Positions 12,186 to 23,685 of a stretch of DNA of 64,000 nucleotides are shown one piece after another (position 1 is the first letter of the stretch; every line of letters starts with the position of its first letter). The DNA is taken from contig BSBM01000442.1 in assembly GCA_027924585.1 (NCBI GenBank), forward strand, positions 2,976,001 to 3,040,000, written 5' to 3'. The notes under the pieces are model-generated. The model was not told the origin of the DNA and did not search any database. It saw only the letters and a list, made by a program, of their open reading frames with translations. The translations under genes and the position numbers were made by a program. This stretch comes from Larix kaempferi. Its lineage: Eukaryota; Streptophyta; Pinopsida; Pinales; Pinaceae.

Positions 12186-15100
12186 TTAGTCTTGGTCTTG
12201 GTCTTGTAGCTTCTCACATTAACGCGGTCTCACTCTTGGAATCGATCTTGGATATGCACATAATTTATTTGGTGTTGGTCTGGTCTTTGTCTCGACGTCG
12301 GATAGTGATCTCCCTTTTCGTATCTATTTAGTCTCGATGGTAATATCACATGAATATATAGGGAACCAATATATAGTGTGCTAATTTGGAGTTCTACATC
12401 ACCAATTCACTCGAAAGGTATTTGTTGATTAGTGACCTAATAATGTGACTTTATAATGTGTCATTAGTCTTTATCATAGTCTTTAAGACTTCAACGAACT
12501 CCAACCAAATTACAATGAATGCGGGGTTGTTATTATATGGTTTATTTTTTTTAATGCTGGTGGAATATGACATGCCACATTATTTTATGCCATGTGGTGG
12601 GTTGGAATAAAAAACTTTGGTTCATGTTTATTTAAAGTGGGTTTTGACTTATGCCACCACATGGAATGAATCCCATGTGATAGACCGAGGATTTTTCAAC
12701 CCTATTTGAATTATGTGAGTTGGATATTTTTATATGGTGTTTTGGTGGTTTGTTATGAGGCCACGAATAAAGGAGTGTTGTATAACCATTTACATATGTT
12801 ATAATTATTCCTTTTAATGAGTTGTTTGTTAACTTAAGTTTGGGGGTTATGAAAGCCAACGAATGGCATGGGACATTATGCCAACAATTGTATTTGAATA
12901 TTTTGGCCAAGATTGATATATGCCAATAAATGGTCCTTTTGGACTTGTAACAAAATATTGGTTTTTGTAATGGCTTTGTAATCACTATATCATATGAGGG
13001 GAAGTAACTAAGTGTGAGAAACCTATATAGGTAATTTGACTCAACTAATTTCTAATTGGGAAAACATGTTGTAACTAGCCCAACTAAGGGGCTATGTTTG
13101 GGATCCCATAGTTATTCCCAAGGAGGGAAACCTCAATATTTATAATCCATGCATTTGCATTGGCATGGAGGGAATTGGAGATTGGATTTTTGGAGAGGCT
13201 TCTTGGAGAGCTTCATGATATGAGCTTCATCATGTTTTGAGATATATGTAATGAGTGCGATCACTCTTTTCTTTTGATTTTGGAGGATTGATGTGAGATC
13301 TTTTTTTAGGTCATATTGGAGGCCATCATGTTTGATGACGATTATGGAGGATGTAGGCTTTGCTCAAGATTGAGAGCATGGATAGCTTGCAGTTGGAGAA
13401 ATCCACCCTTCTGATGTTTGGAGTAGGTTCATTGGTGTGAAGCGGCTTTGTGAGGAGAAGTTATTCTTTGATTTAAGCACCGGTGAGAAGGTCCCAACAT
13501 CTTTTCATAAGAAGGAATGAAGCAATTCACATTTCAAAGTGAATCCAAAGACGTAGTCAAGATTAACATACTCCGTTGTCATCGTGTCTCTCAAATGTGT
13601 ATGATGATGTTTTTGTTTCCCTTTCTAGTGACCCAGCCACTTTTTACACTTTCAAAATATGATGAATCTAAGGAATATCTAGTTTCTTAGGAATTTTTGG
13701 ATTGTTAGGGCCTTAAAATGAATATTTTCCAAAATGAGACTTTTAGGAAGGGATGATTATGTGTGTTCTTTAAAAGACCTACCAAGTTTGTAACAATAGT
13801 AAGGGGTAAAATTCCACCAACCATAGGGATTCCATCATGTCAATAATGTTCCATTACAATACATTGTTTAGAGTTCTAGAGACCTTTGAAATTACAACAA
13901 CTTCACATCACTAATGCTTCATAGTAGAGATGCAAATAATCACCTCTATTTACCTCTAAATTCACTACTTTATTAAAAAATGGCATATGGCGATTTGATA
14001 TAAAACATTGATCTTGGGGTGTGTTATGTCATGATTGGGTTCCATTGTGCATATGTATTACAATGAAAATACTTTGAAATTTGAATCAATATGAATACTA
14101 ACCATATTAGGGTTAAAATTTGGGGATCTCTCACTAGTTTCTTGCAAACCATATACATATGCATAGGGATAGTAATCGCATATTCAATGGTCGTCATGAA
14201 AAACAATTTCATTTGGGAAGAAAAGTTACAATCTTTTGAATCTAAAGAGATGTACTAAGAATATCATTATCCATATTTATTCATCGATAGAATATTAAGT
14301 TAGGGGTCATTTGTTTTATACAAAAATATAAAAATTAAAGCAAATGTGACTATATTAAAATTTATGCCAAAATGGTGCAACAATTCGTTTACACGTCTGT
14401 TTGACAATGTCATGGTGTAAATATTTAATGTAAAGGTTTAGCATGATCTTTTTGCAAATTAAAAGCATGATCCTTGGGATATAGTGATCCTCCAATTATG
14501 TCATAACTCGGTCTTCTAATTTCTCTCAATAAATGGTGATGGAATCCATCGAAGAGGGGAATGTAACATCTCATAAAAACCACACAAATTTAAAATTTTT
14601 CTGTGGGACATTTATTGCTTATTTACTGTATGCAGAAATAGAACAATGCATAATAGTTTAGCTTGTTGTACTAAATGCCTAGCTGGTTTATAATAAAAGA
14701 AATTGCGACTAAAAGATTTCAGATTATGTCTTGATGTTATTCCTATTCAGCTGTACTGTTGCAAACTTCTATTGTTGTTGTTTATGGATGATGAATTAAC
14801 TGCTTTGACTAATGTGCTTTTGTTGATTGATGAAGGGGTCCTACGGACGCCCCGACGCTTACTTAGCATTCGTGCTAAAGCATGTGATTTCGTACTTGTG
14901 ACATTTTACAGGTAAGAGTTTAGAGTTGCGACATGTATTCGAACTGTTTTTTAGAGAAGGTTTGTAATGATCGTAACATAGTGTTGTACTAAGAATAATT
15001 TTTGGTTTCCTTTCATGTCGAACTGTATGTAAATATCTACCTTCTCCTCCATGGCAATTTGTGGAAATTCTATGTATAACTGTTTTGCTAACTTGCCTAG

Positions 15101-17510
15101 GGTCTATACCCTACGATGATGGTGATAGTCTGAATTATTTCATATACAAGATACATTAGAATGTATTTGTGTGTAATATCTAGAATCCATTCACAATGTG
15201 TAATGTTATTTAATGGATTATCTATATGGTCTATTTGCAACGTATTTTGATATATTATCAAACTCTAAAAGTATATTTATATATCACATTATGATTTGTG
15301 CGTTGTATGCACTAGTGTGACCTTATGTGTCACTATGCAAATATGTGATACCTTGTACACCATGTGATACTATGTAAACAATGTGGATTATATGAAAACA
15401 ATATGAAATATTTGCGAATAATATGAATTATATGCAAACCATATGAATTATATGCAAACCATGGGATAAGTGAATTTTATGTAAACAATATGATTTCTAT
15501 GCTAACCCTAGCACAATTTATCCTAACTTTATAGAACAACGTCGTGGCAGGGTTGAAATATGACCTTACCATATGCAAAGTCTTATGTAATAAACGTTAT
15601 GACGTGAATGTTAATGTCACAGGTTGGCAATGTAACCGTAACCTATGCATTGAATTCTTACAACTACTGTGGATAGTGGAGTTCCATCGTGGATGGTAAA
15701 GAGAACTCAATCACGTGCCAATACCGTGATAATGGCCAACCTTGTGCTGATGTGTAGACATACTGGTTCGAAGGTTTATGATGCTGGCTCTTTCGTGGCA
15801 ATTGCATTTATGGTTCATTTAAAGTGGTAGATGACTTGTGGTTTCGTAAATCCCACCCGGTGATCTCCACCGTCGATCTAGCAGGGTTTTGATGAGTGTG
15901 GATTAAACCCTACCTTGGTTTTGATTATCGCGTTTATTGTGAACTTGGCATTTGGTAGTTATGGCTCTACGTCTGGCCGACAAGCCGAGGGTTTGTAGGG
16001 TTATTGTTTTGCATTCTCAGAGGCATGATGCCTGCATTTTGAACTCGTGACCTGTGATGGGTTTAAGAGCCGAACTCTCCAGTTCTTTGTACAGTAACTG
16101 ATTGTCGTGGTTTGCAACTTGGGTTTGTTTTCTTGTTGAGGTTCGATCCTCAAACTTGTTAAGGTTTTTATCCCTAAAACTGGTTTCATGATGAATCCCC
16201 GACCTTGCTACGATGGATACATTTCTCGGCACTATTTCTTCGATTTATAGTTGATAGAGTGGACTAGGATTTCCTTCTGTCTGGCGTTTCCGACAGTGTG
16301 GGTTCAGTTATAGTTACAGTTGCTATTGTTTGGCGTTCTTCTACAACAATCCATCGTTTAAAGGTAATGTACTTCGAAGCTTTCACTATAATTCCCATTC
16401 CTGAGTTTAACATTGTTCTGGTTATTCGAAATGATAATGAATTCATTCTTTTAAGAAATAAAGTTTTTAACCACATCTACAATGCATTTGTAGGTGTATG
16501 GTTCAGTAACTACTCCAATCTGGGCGTTGAGAGTGGGATGCGGCTACACCAACCGGTAAGCCTCGGAGGTGCCTTGTAACTCTGGTTATGTGGGAAGTGT
16601 TGGCCGACATGTGTTTATTCTATGCCTTCGTTTTGATATTGGAGAGTTTTGTAATTCATCAACCTTAGGGTTTGTAAAATATTTGGGGAGGATGGTTCCT
16701 CGACCCAAAAGGCACGAGCCTGTTTTGATGTCAACTCTCATATGAAGTTGTTTTTCCTCGCAGGCTTGGAATAATGTAATAAGTTGTGTTTAAAATAACA
16801 ATGGTAAATGTTTGATGAAAAATGAGGGTTTTCGACCTATGTTTAGATAGTCTATTTTGTAAACAATGTTGCTACATTTTGCTCTTTCGAATTTTACCAG
16901 GGTTAGGGTTTCGTCTTCGTTTGGAAATGTATATTTTTGATGTTTGTCTTCGATAGGGTATCGGCTTCAAACTGGTGTTTTGCTATTTGGTTTAGAACAA
17001 TCCTACATAGGTTGTAATGACTGAATCCTGAAGATGATACTGTAAATTAACTATTCGACCTACTGGGCAATTTTGGTATAAAATGTTTGGTTTTTTACTT
17101 TGTTCTTTGATATGTTGACGACATCCAAACTTGCCCGTCTTGATGCTTATGTTGGGCTTGTTTTACTGTCAAAAGAATAAAAGAAATTTTTGAAAGAAAA
17201 CACAGAGCTATTGTATAGTTCGATTTGTCAGGTTGAAAGAAAAACTTAAGTGTTTTGCTTTACTGGCAATGAAATAAACAATGTATTGTTCAGGTTTTTC
17301 TCCTTTCAATAATTAATTGACAACTGGCTAAATGCCAAGGGTTTAAGATACTAAGTTTGAGTTTGAATCCTGTGATGAGAATTGGTAATGCATAACTAGA
17401 TTTCTCCACTGTGTGTTGTTGAAACCATAACTCGATTCTGTATAATTGATAACAAGTCTATATCTATAATTATCCTAATATAAACATGAACATTTTAACT
17501 ACTGAATATA

Positions 17511-18235
17511 TGTTAACACCCAAAAAGTGTTCACTACCTCATCTACCCCATTACATGGCTCATTTGTCCATTTTCCTACCATATTTCCCTTAAAAACCCT
17601 AAAAATCCCACTAAAAAGCCTCCAAAAGGCCACAAAACCATCAAAAATCCTTAAAAAAAGCTAAAAAAACCCCTTTTCCCTCCAAAAATATCCAAAATTC
17701 CTCTAAAATAGAAAAATCCCTCTAAAAAGGGAATAAAAAATATAAAATAATGAGGAAAAGGAGGAAAAAACCCTATACAGCTGCCCTAAACCATATGGTT
17801 CCCAAAACCATGGGCCAGCACTCCACCACCAAAAACTATAAATAGGTGATGGAGATCCCTTATTCCATATCCACAATCAAGTATACCCTTACTCTGCCAA
17901 AATCTCTCTTGAAACCCTAGCTCACCATTGAGCCACTTTCACCTTGAGAGCCCCTTTTGGCCAATTCCCACCATTGGAGAAAGAGAAGGAGCACATTGGA
18001 GCTTGGAGAAACCCTCTTGGACATTGCAAGAGCTTCACCAACCTTCACATTGAAGGTAATATTAATACAAAAACCATTATTTACATCTTATTGTTTATGT
18101 TTCATGCACATGTTTTAGAGTAGTTTACATTTCTGTTTTAGGTTAATAATTTACATTTACTGAACTGCTACTAAGGAGTCCATTATCCTTAGTAGGTGCT
18201 CATTTGCACAGGCTAGGGGTAAAACCCTAGCTACA
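17511..18235 (+). repeat. TAT-1 5' LTR
   Basis: 725 bp, TGTTAACACC...CTACA. A TATA box TATAAATAG is at 17837-17845. The 3' end carries two strong inverted repeats: CTACTAAGGA/TCCTTAGTAG with an 8-nt loop (18168-18195) and GCTAGGG/CCCTAGC with a 6-nt loop (18212-18231), both kept in the 3' LTR. Confidence 0.95.
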
Positions 18236-18239
18236 GTTT

Positions 18240-18251
18240 TGGTGACTCCCC
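18240..18251 (+). promoter_or_regulatory. TAT-1 primer-binding site
   Basis: TGGTGACTCCCC lies 4 nt after the LTR end. It resembles the TGGCGACTCC site complementary to an Arg tRNA used by Ogre-like elements, with one difference. The tRNA assignment is inferred. Confidence 0.6.
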
Positions 18252-19732
18252 TAAGTTTGAATTTCTGGTTACAATTTTTAAATCTTTTTTTCTGTTCGGT
18301 CGTCCCTTTCGGCCACCGTATACCGCATTTTTTCCCCCAACAGTCGCGTCCCGACCGTGTCTTTCAGGCACTTACCTGCGACCCAACCACGACTCTCAGA
18401 CTGTTTCCGGTGACCTGCCGGCCGCTTTCAGTCTGTTACCTGCGATTCGGCCGCGGCTATTAGCCTGTTTGATCCAGTCTAACTGCGGCTATTTCCCTAT
18501 TTTCGGTGTCCCGCCTGCGGCTTTCGACCAGTTTCCCGCAACCTTCCGGCGCCTTTCGGCGTCTTTCCTGCGTCCCACTTGCGGCTTTCGACCAGTTTCC
18601 AGCAACCCTCCGACGCCTTTTGGCGTATTTCCTGCCTCCCTCCTGCGGCTTTCGGCCAGCTTCCCGCAACCCGCCGGCTCCTTTCGGCATCTTTCTTACG
18701 TCCCGCCTGCGGCTTTCGGCCAGTTTCCTACAACCCGCCTGCGCCTTTTGGCGTTTTTCCTGCGTCTCGACTGCGTTTTTCATCCCAGAACCTACAACCC
18801 GCCTGCGACTGTTCATCTGTTTTCCGTGGTCCGACCGCTCAGATTTTCCCAAAACCCGCGGTCTGATTTTTGCAAATTTTTCCTTGTTTTGAACCCAGAA
18901 CTTTGCTGCACTATTTTCTGCACCAGCACAACCCTCTGTCCTACTGCAGCCACCCTTCCTTACAACATTTTTCTGCAGTTTTTATTTCTGTTTCATTTAC
19001 AGAATCGTTTTTACATTTTCAACACTTTACATTGGAAAAAGAAAATTGTGCATTTTAAAAGTTCATTTCTGTATTGTTATTGCTAGATAGAAAGTTTCCC
19101 TCCCTAGTGGCACTTTCTACTTGGGTTCATCATCATCTCACGAGCACACACTCTGTCACATAATTCAAGTGAGCCTTAAAAACTATCTAACTCAACCAAT
19201 ATTCTAACCCCACTTGGGGAACACAAAAGAATCTTTGTAGTTAGGTAGGATCGGGGGGATAGGCTTCCAATAACACCCCTCGGTTACTTACACTTGATAC
19301 ATAGCTGTTGTCCAAATAGGGAACCAAAATCCCCTAGTACTTTTTGGCACGGTCACAACCAGTTTACCAGAGGACCTCTCCCCTAGGAGGGTTGAAGTCG
19401 CGAGACTGGTTCCGGAGGCCTGAGTGGAATACCGCACTCCATCCAGTAACCGAAGGGCTACCTTTCGCAATTCTCGGGATATCCCTGTATTGGGGTATTG
19501 CGGTAAAAGGACCAAACGACAGATTCACCTTTCTGGACGTGTCATGAACGGGGTATCTTAGTTTCCATTCTTCTAGGATTGACTACCCGGTGTCCCTCCC
19601 GGTAGGGGGACATCTTAGCCACTTGGATTTCCTATTCATATTGTCTGACTTGGATTTCATCACCTTGCAGAGGATATGTCTAGTTGAGTCAGAATACTTT
19701 TTAGTTAGGTGTTTGCATGCTCCCTTATGTAA
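18252..19732 (+). other. TAT-1 leader
   Basis: A GC-rich, non-coding leader lies between primer-binding site and gag, interrupted by a solo LTR from 19738; it resumes at 21271-21410. Its main structure is the 64-bp tandem array. The overlapping open frames at 18469-19086 are by-products of a GC-rich repeat whose unit is not a multiple of three. 19100-19730 shows no gene. Confidence 0.65.
18516..18840 (+). repeat. 64-bp tandem repeat array in TAT-1 leader
   Basis: Units start with TGCGGCTTTCG(A/G)CCAGTTTCC at 18516, 18580, 18644 and 18708, with a weaker unit from 18772, all exactly 64 bp apart. Each also contains a CG(C/A)CTTTCGGCG-like inner motif. The length disrupts any reading frame, so the array is structural. 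Confidence 0.85.
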
Positions 19733-19737
19733 TACCC

Positions 19738-21265
19738 CAATTTTGACCCTTAGGAAATATTGGCTCTAATGTAAATATTGTAAATACGCGATGTATGTTT
19801 CCCTAGCGTGGAGCTCAAGGCCAAGGCCCCGCTAGTTTATGCTCGGATTTTATTTAAATTAGACACGCTTGATATTTTGTTACCCACGTGCTATTAAGCC
19901 ATGGGATATTGTAAATTGATGTAAATGTTTAATATGGAAATAAAATACCAAAAACTGGCTATGGGGGCAACGAATGAGAAGGGGCCACGTGTATCCACTA
20001 GGGAGTGGTGAGGGGGCTATGGGATTAAACCCTAGGCTGCCATTTGTCATTAGGAGAACCCATTGACTTCCCTAGGTGACATTAATGCCTGCTGTAAGAA
20101 GGTGGTTGAGATTTCAGCCCATGGCTTCAATGGGGCATGGGCAGCCCTGAAATTCGTATGGGTGGGCATGGGCTCTGATTGCTTGGGCAAGAAGTCACTC
20201 AACCTCATGGGAGGTTGCTTCATTCTCACCCCAGTCCATTGTGAAACTATCTAGCATCATTCCCATCCAAAAACGAGTGCCAGCAGTGAGGAAAAACGAG
20301 AAATCGCGACCTTGAGAGAACCCAGTTTTTGAAAGACCAAAAACGTCCAGATTTGTCATGGGACAGGGAAATCCAATGGGGGATCCAATAGCATGAACCT
20401 TGGGGCGAATTTGGGAGCATTAGCTACCCCGAAATCAATGGGAAAACCCAGTTTTTGCAGCTCAGAAAACGAGTGACGGATTTGAGTATTTGGTGAGCAG
20501 AACAGAGAGAAATCAAGTTGGGATTGACTATGCAGAGGTTGGGTGTGCTTGATAAACCCAGTGAAGGCTAGGATCTCAAGGATCAGTAGCTGGACCTTTC
20601 TATGCCCATCCTGAAGAGCAATGGAGGGAAGAGTTCCTGAGGGACTGTGTAGCAGAGAAAGGGATCTTCCTTGTGTTGGATGTGGTAGGTAATGTGGGTG
20701 CCTAACTGTTGAGCTCACTTGAGAAGCCTGTAGCTCTGTGGTTGAGCTCACTGGCTTAGCATTACCCTCCTCTATCTACTTGGATGCTTGACTGAAGCCA
20801 TGGCTATGAGTGAACCCAGCTAGTCCTCCTTAGTGGATACACAGCCCAGCTCGGGGGTGACCTCTCAGCTAAAAGAACACAAGCTGGACAGAGGTCTATG
20901 GTTGGGAGGAACGTTGCTCTTCCATAGCCAGTCGTTTGGACCGTTACAATTCAAGATGAGTAATCTGTGATTTAATTTATATACAGTATGTGTTTTGCAA
21001 TGCATTCATGATTAATGGAACGAAAGGCGTCATGTTTATGCAATATGATAATTAATGACTGTTGTTTATCTGTTGAATGCGTGAGGAAACTATGGGTATA
21101 TGTGAAGTTTAATTCCGCTGTGTAGTTATTGAGTTTATGTCTGCACCCATAAGTTTTAAATTGCATGCGTTATGAGTTAACTTATTTGGGGCTAAGCCTG
21201 CCATAAGCCCGTGTGTTGATTAACGTTTCCCCTCCTTGCATTTGATGATGGAAGGGGGTGTTACA
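19738..21265. mobile_element. Solo LTR inserted in TAT-1 leader
   Basis: A 1528-bp insert starts TGTAATACCCC and ends GGGGGTGTTACA (imperfect inverted ends, TG...CA), with a perfect 5-bp TSD CCTTA at 19733-19737 and 21266-21270. It has no primer-binding site or coding domains, so it is a solo LTR of an unidentified family; orientation is uncertain. A 131-codon open frame on the - strand (20356-20751) shows no known motif and is probably chance. Removing the insert shortens TAT-1 to about 15.6 kb. Confidence 0.9.
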
Positions 21266-21410
21266 CCTTACCTCCTTTTGGTCTAGTGAGTTCACCATTT
21301 TTTATTTTTAGGAAACCTGTTGCTTGTTGGTATTCTGACCATTCTGTTGACACTCCACCTATTGTAGCACAGCTGTTACATTGGGTGTTTTGAGTTGGTT
21401 GTTGGCCTGA

Positions 21411-23685
21411 GTGCCTTGTTTTTTGAGCTCTCCTTCTGCACACTCGGTTGCATTAGGGTTTTTGAGCTATTTTTTATTCACCTCAACCCACAGAGATTCG
21501 ACACCATCTGTCACCATTGAGTCCCCGAGACATTCTCGGTGCCTCAGGGGTGAGCCCCCACAGCACGGTTCACTTGAAACCACCCGTCATCGCCACAAAT
21601 CATCATCACTTGATACCACTTATCACAGATCTAGAGCCTTGTCACTTGACTCCACTCGTCAACGGCATAGGACTCCGTCACCAGATATTGACGCCCCTTA
21701 CTTTACCTCCGATTCTAAAGAAGAGTCTGAGAACCCCATTTACACTGCCCCTACTAGCTCCATGGCTGGCGCGACTTCCACTCCTTTCGTTGTAGGGACC
21801 ATTGGTGGCACGTCCACCACTACACCAGTTACCACACCTTCTCTGGGAATGCCCTCGATGGCGGCCACATCCACCATCCCGGTCACCATTCCCATTCCCG
21901 TAGCTGGCATACATATCACCACTCCACCAGTGACTCACACTACCCATGGTGGTGCAGTCCCATCCTATACTACCTTAGTCCCCCCACTTGGGGGAAACAT
22001 TCCCAACCCTACCCCTCTACTGGGGGGCATGGGCCCCAACTTGGCCCAACCCACTACTGTGTCACATCCTTCTTCCAGTCTGCCATTCATGGCTAGCCTC
22101 AGCCTACCTGATCTAGCTAGACTGACCAACGATCCTATCCGACACGACCCTGCATGGCCTCACATGCCCACCAAGCTCCCCTCTGACATCCCTAAGTTTG
22201 AGGGCAAGGCAGGAGAGGACCCACAAAACCATATCATGTCCTTCCATCTATGGTGTTCCTCCAACTCCATAGTGGATGACTCTATTCGCCTCCGTCTGTT
22301 ACAGGGTACCTTCACTGGCTCTGCAGCCAAGTGGTATATCGAGCAACCCCACGGGACCCATGCCACCTTCACTTCCCTTGCCTCGACCTTCCTGCAGTTC
22401 TTCCAGTTACCTGTCCGCTATGATGCAGGATTCGAGATGCTCCTATCCTGCAGACAAAAACACGGCTACCCACATCATGGACCACATTCATGAGTGGCGT
22501 CGACGCCGTAGCTTATGTAAGATCAAATTAGACGACCGTATCTTCCTAGATTGGTTCCTCAAGTCCCTTCTTCCTGTCATTGCTAAGGATGTAGCTTCCG
22601 AAAGACCCTAGTCTGAAGAAGAGGCCATCCTTAAGGCACAACAGTTCGACCTCATTTACGCCCAGTCGGGTTACCTGTATACCATTATACCTGACGCCCC
22701 TCGCGGCGAGTCCTCCCAGCACGATGTGCCGGGGGAATCCCACGCTGCAGAGGGCATCATTGGCCGTGTTTCTTCGCATCCCCAACCCTTTTCCATAGAA
22801 CGTCCTACCCCAGGACCTGACCTTTCACGGGCCACCTCACAGTCTGGGGCCACCAAATCATATGCTCCTATGACACATCACCATCATTCCCTTGGACCCA
22901 CCTGTCCACCTCAGTGCTTCGGTCATGCACCCCCTGCTTATAACCCCCCGGTCGCACCTCAACCCTATTACCACCAGCAGGCTGCACCGGCTCATGCGCC
23001 TTCTCAGGCCCAACCTGCTTATTATCACCAGCAGGCTGCACCAGCTCCTGCACCTTCCCAATCCCAACCAGCTTATTACCCGCCACAGGCAGCCCCTACG
23101 GCCAACCCACAACCTGCTCCGCAGACATATTAGCAACCTCCTCAAGGTGCCGCACCTGCGCAGCCTCCACCTACATACCATCCACCGCAGCCTGCTCCCA
23201 CACCTGCACAACCTCAAAACCCACCTGCTGCACAAGGGCAAGTTTACGCCCAAAACAACCCGCAGCAACACCAGAACAACCAACGCAACCAGGGCCAACA
23301 AAACCACGGCAAGGGCCTTAATCGTGGGAACAACCAACCTACAGACCAAGGTGGTCAACCGGCTAATCCCCCAGACAACAACAGCGCGGCCCCCGCTAAC
23401 CAAAACCCTGATCGCCTGCCCAAGCAGGCTAAAAACCCCAACTTGCGAACAAACCATCCTTGTTCTATTTGCGGGGTCTATGGCCACTGCACACATGATT
23501 TCCCACACTTGGAGCGAGCTCAACAACTTTGGGTTGATGAGGCCCATCTCCAAGGACATGCAGCTCCTCAAGCGCAGCCCAACCCCCCACAACCTCAGCA
23601 GCCACCTTTGGTGCTCCAAAACCCCTTACCAACCCAAGGCGTGGTGAACACTCAGCCGTTGGCCCCCCCTCAAGCCAATGCGTAA
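21411..23685 (+). pseudogene. TAT-1 gag, frameshifted
   Basis: Gag forms the virus-like particle. No ATG opens the first frame; the first in-frame ATG is at 21762. After a Ser/Thr/Pro-rich N-terminus comes a retrotransposon gag domain (PKFEGKAGEDPQNHIMSFH near 22190, then SAAKWYIEQ, TSLASTFLQFF). The frame shifts near 22450-22480 and continues with HIHEWRRRRS and FLKSLLPVIAKDV. Stops occur at 22609-22611, 23131-23133 and 23683-23685, otherwise in one frame. The C-terminal half is a Pro/Gln-rich low-complexity tract with repeated YYHQQAAPA-like units, ending in a zinc knuckle at 23461-23502 whose last Cys is Phe (CSICGVYGHCTHDF). All three stops could come from CAG or CAA codons by C-to-T change. 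Confidence 0.85.

Larger units (their letters stand above)
8866..14561. other. Unclassified AT-rich region
   Basis: No long ORF, LTR pair or known domain was found in 5.7 kb. A short open stretch starts at an ATG near 10362 (MDVERSSDANQRS...) and meets a stop after about 42 codons; I do not recognise it. Around 12500-13500 the sequence resembles LTR leader DNA (CCTATATAGG near 13021; TATTTATAATCC near 13137) without definable ends. The last five bases (14557-14561, GGGAA) are the left TSD of the solo LTR CHR-S. Confidence 0.5.

Noticed and set aside
18469-19086. 205-codon and overlapping ORFs in the TAT-1 leader
   Set aside because: They run through a 64-bp tandem repeat in several frames on both strands; the unit length is not divisible by three, so no conserved protein repeat results.
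20356-20751. 131-codon ORF on the - strand
   Set aside because: It lies wholly in a solo LTR, has no recognisable motif and no supporting splice or promoter context.
22858-23647. Long ORFs of over 250 codons in alternative frames opposite and across TAT-1 gag
   Set aside because: They are shadows of the Pro/Gln-rich gag tract; their composition is that of the complement or shifted reading of CCA/CAG-rich repeats.
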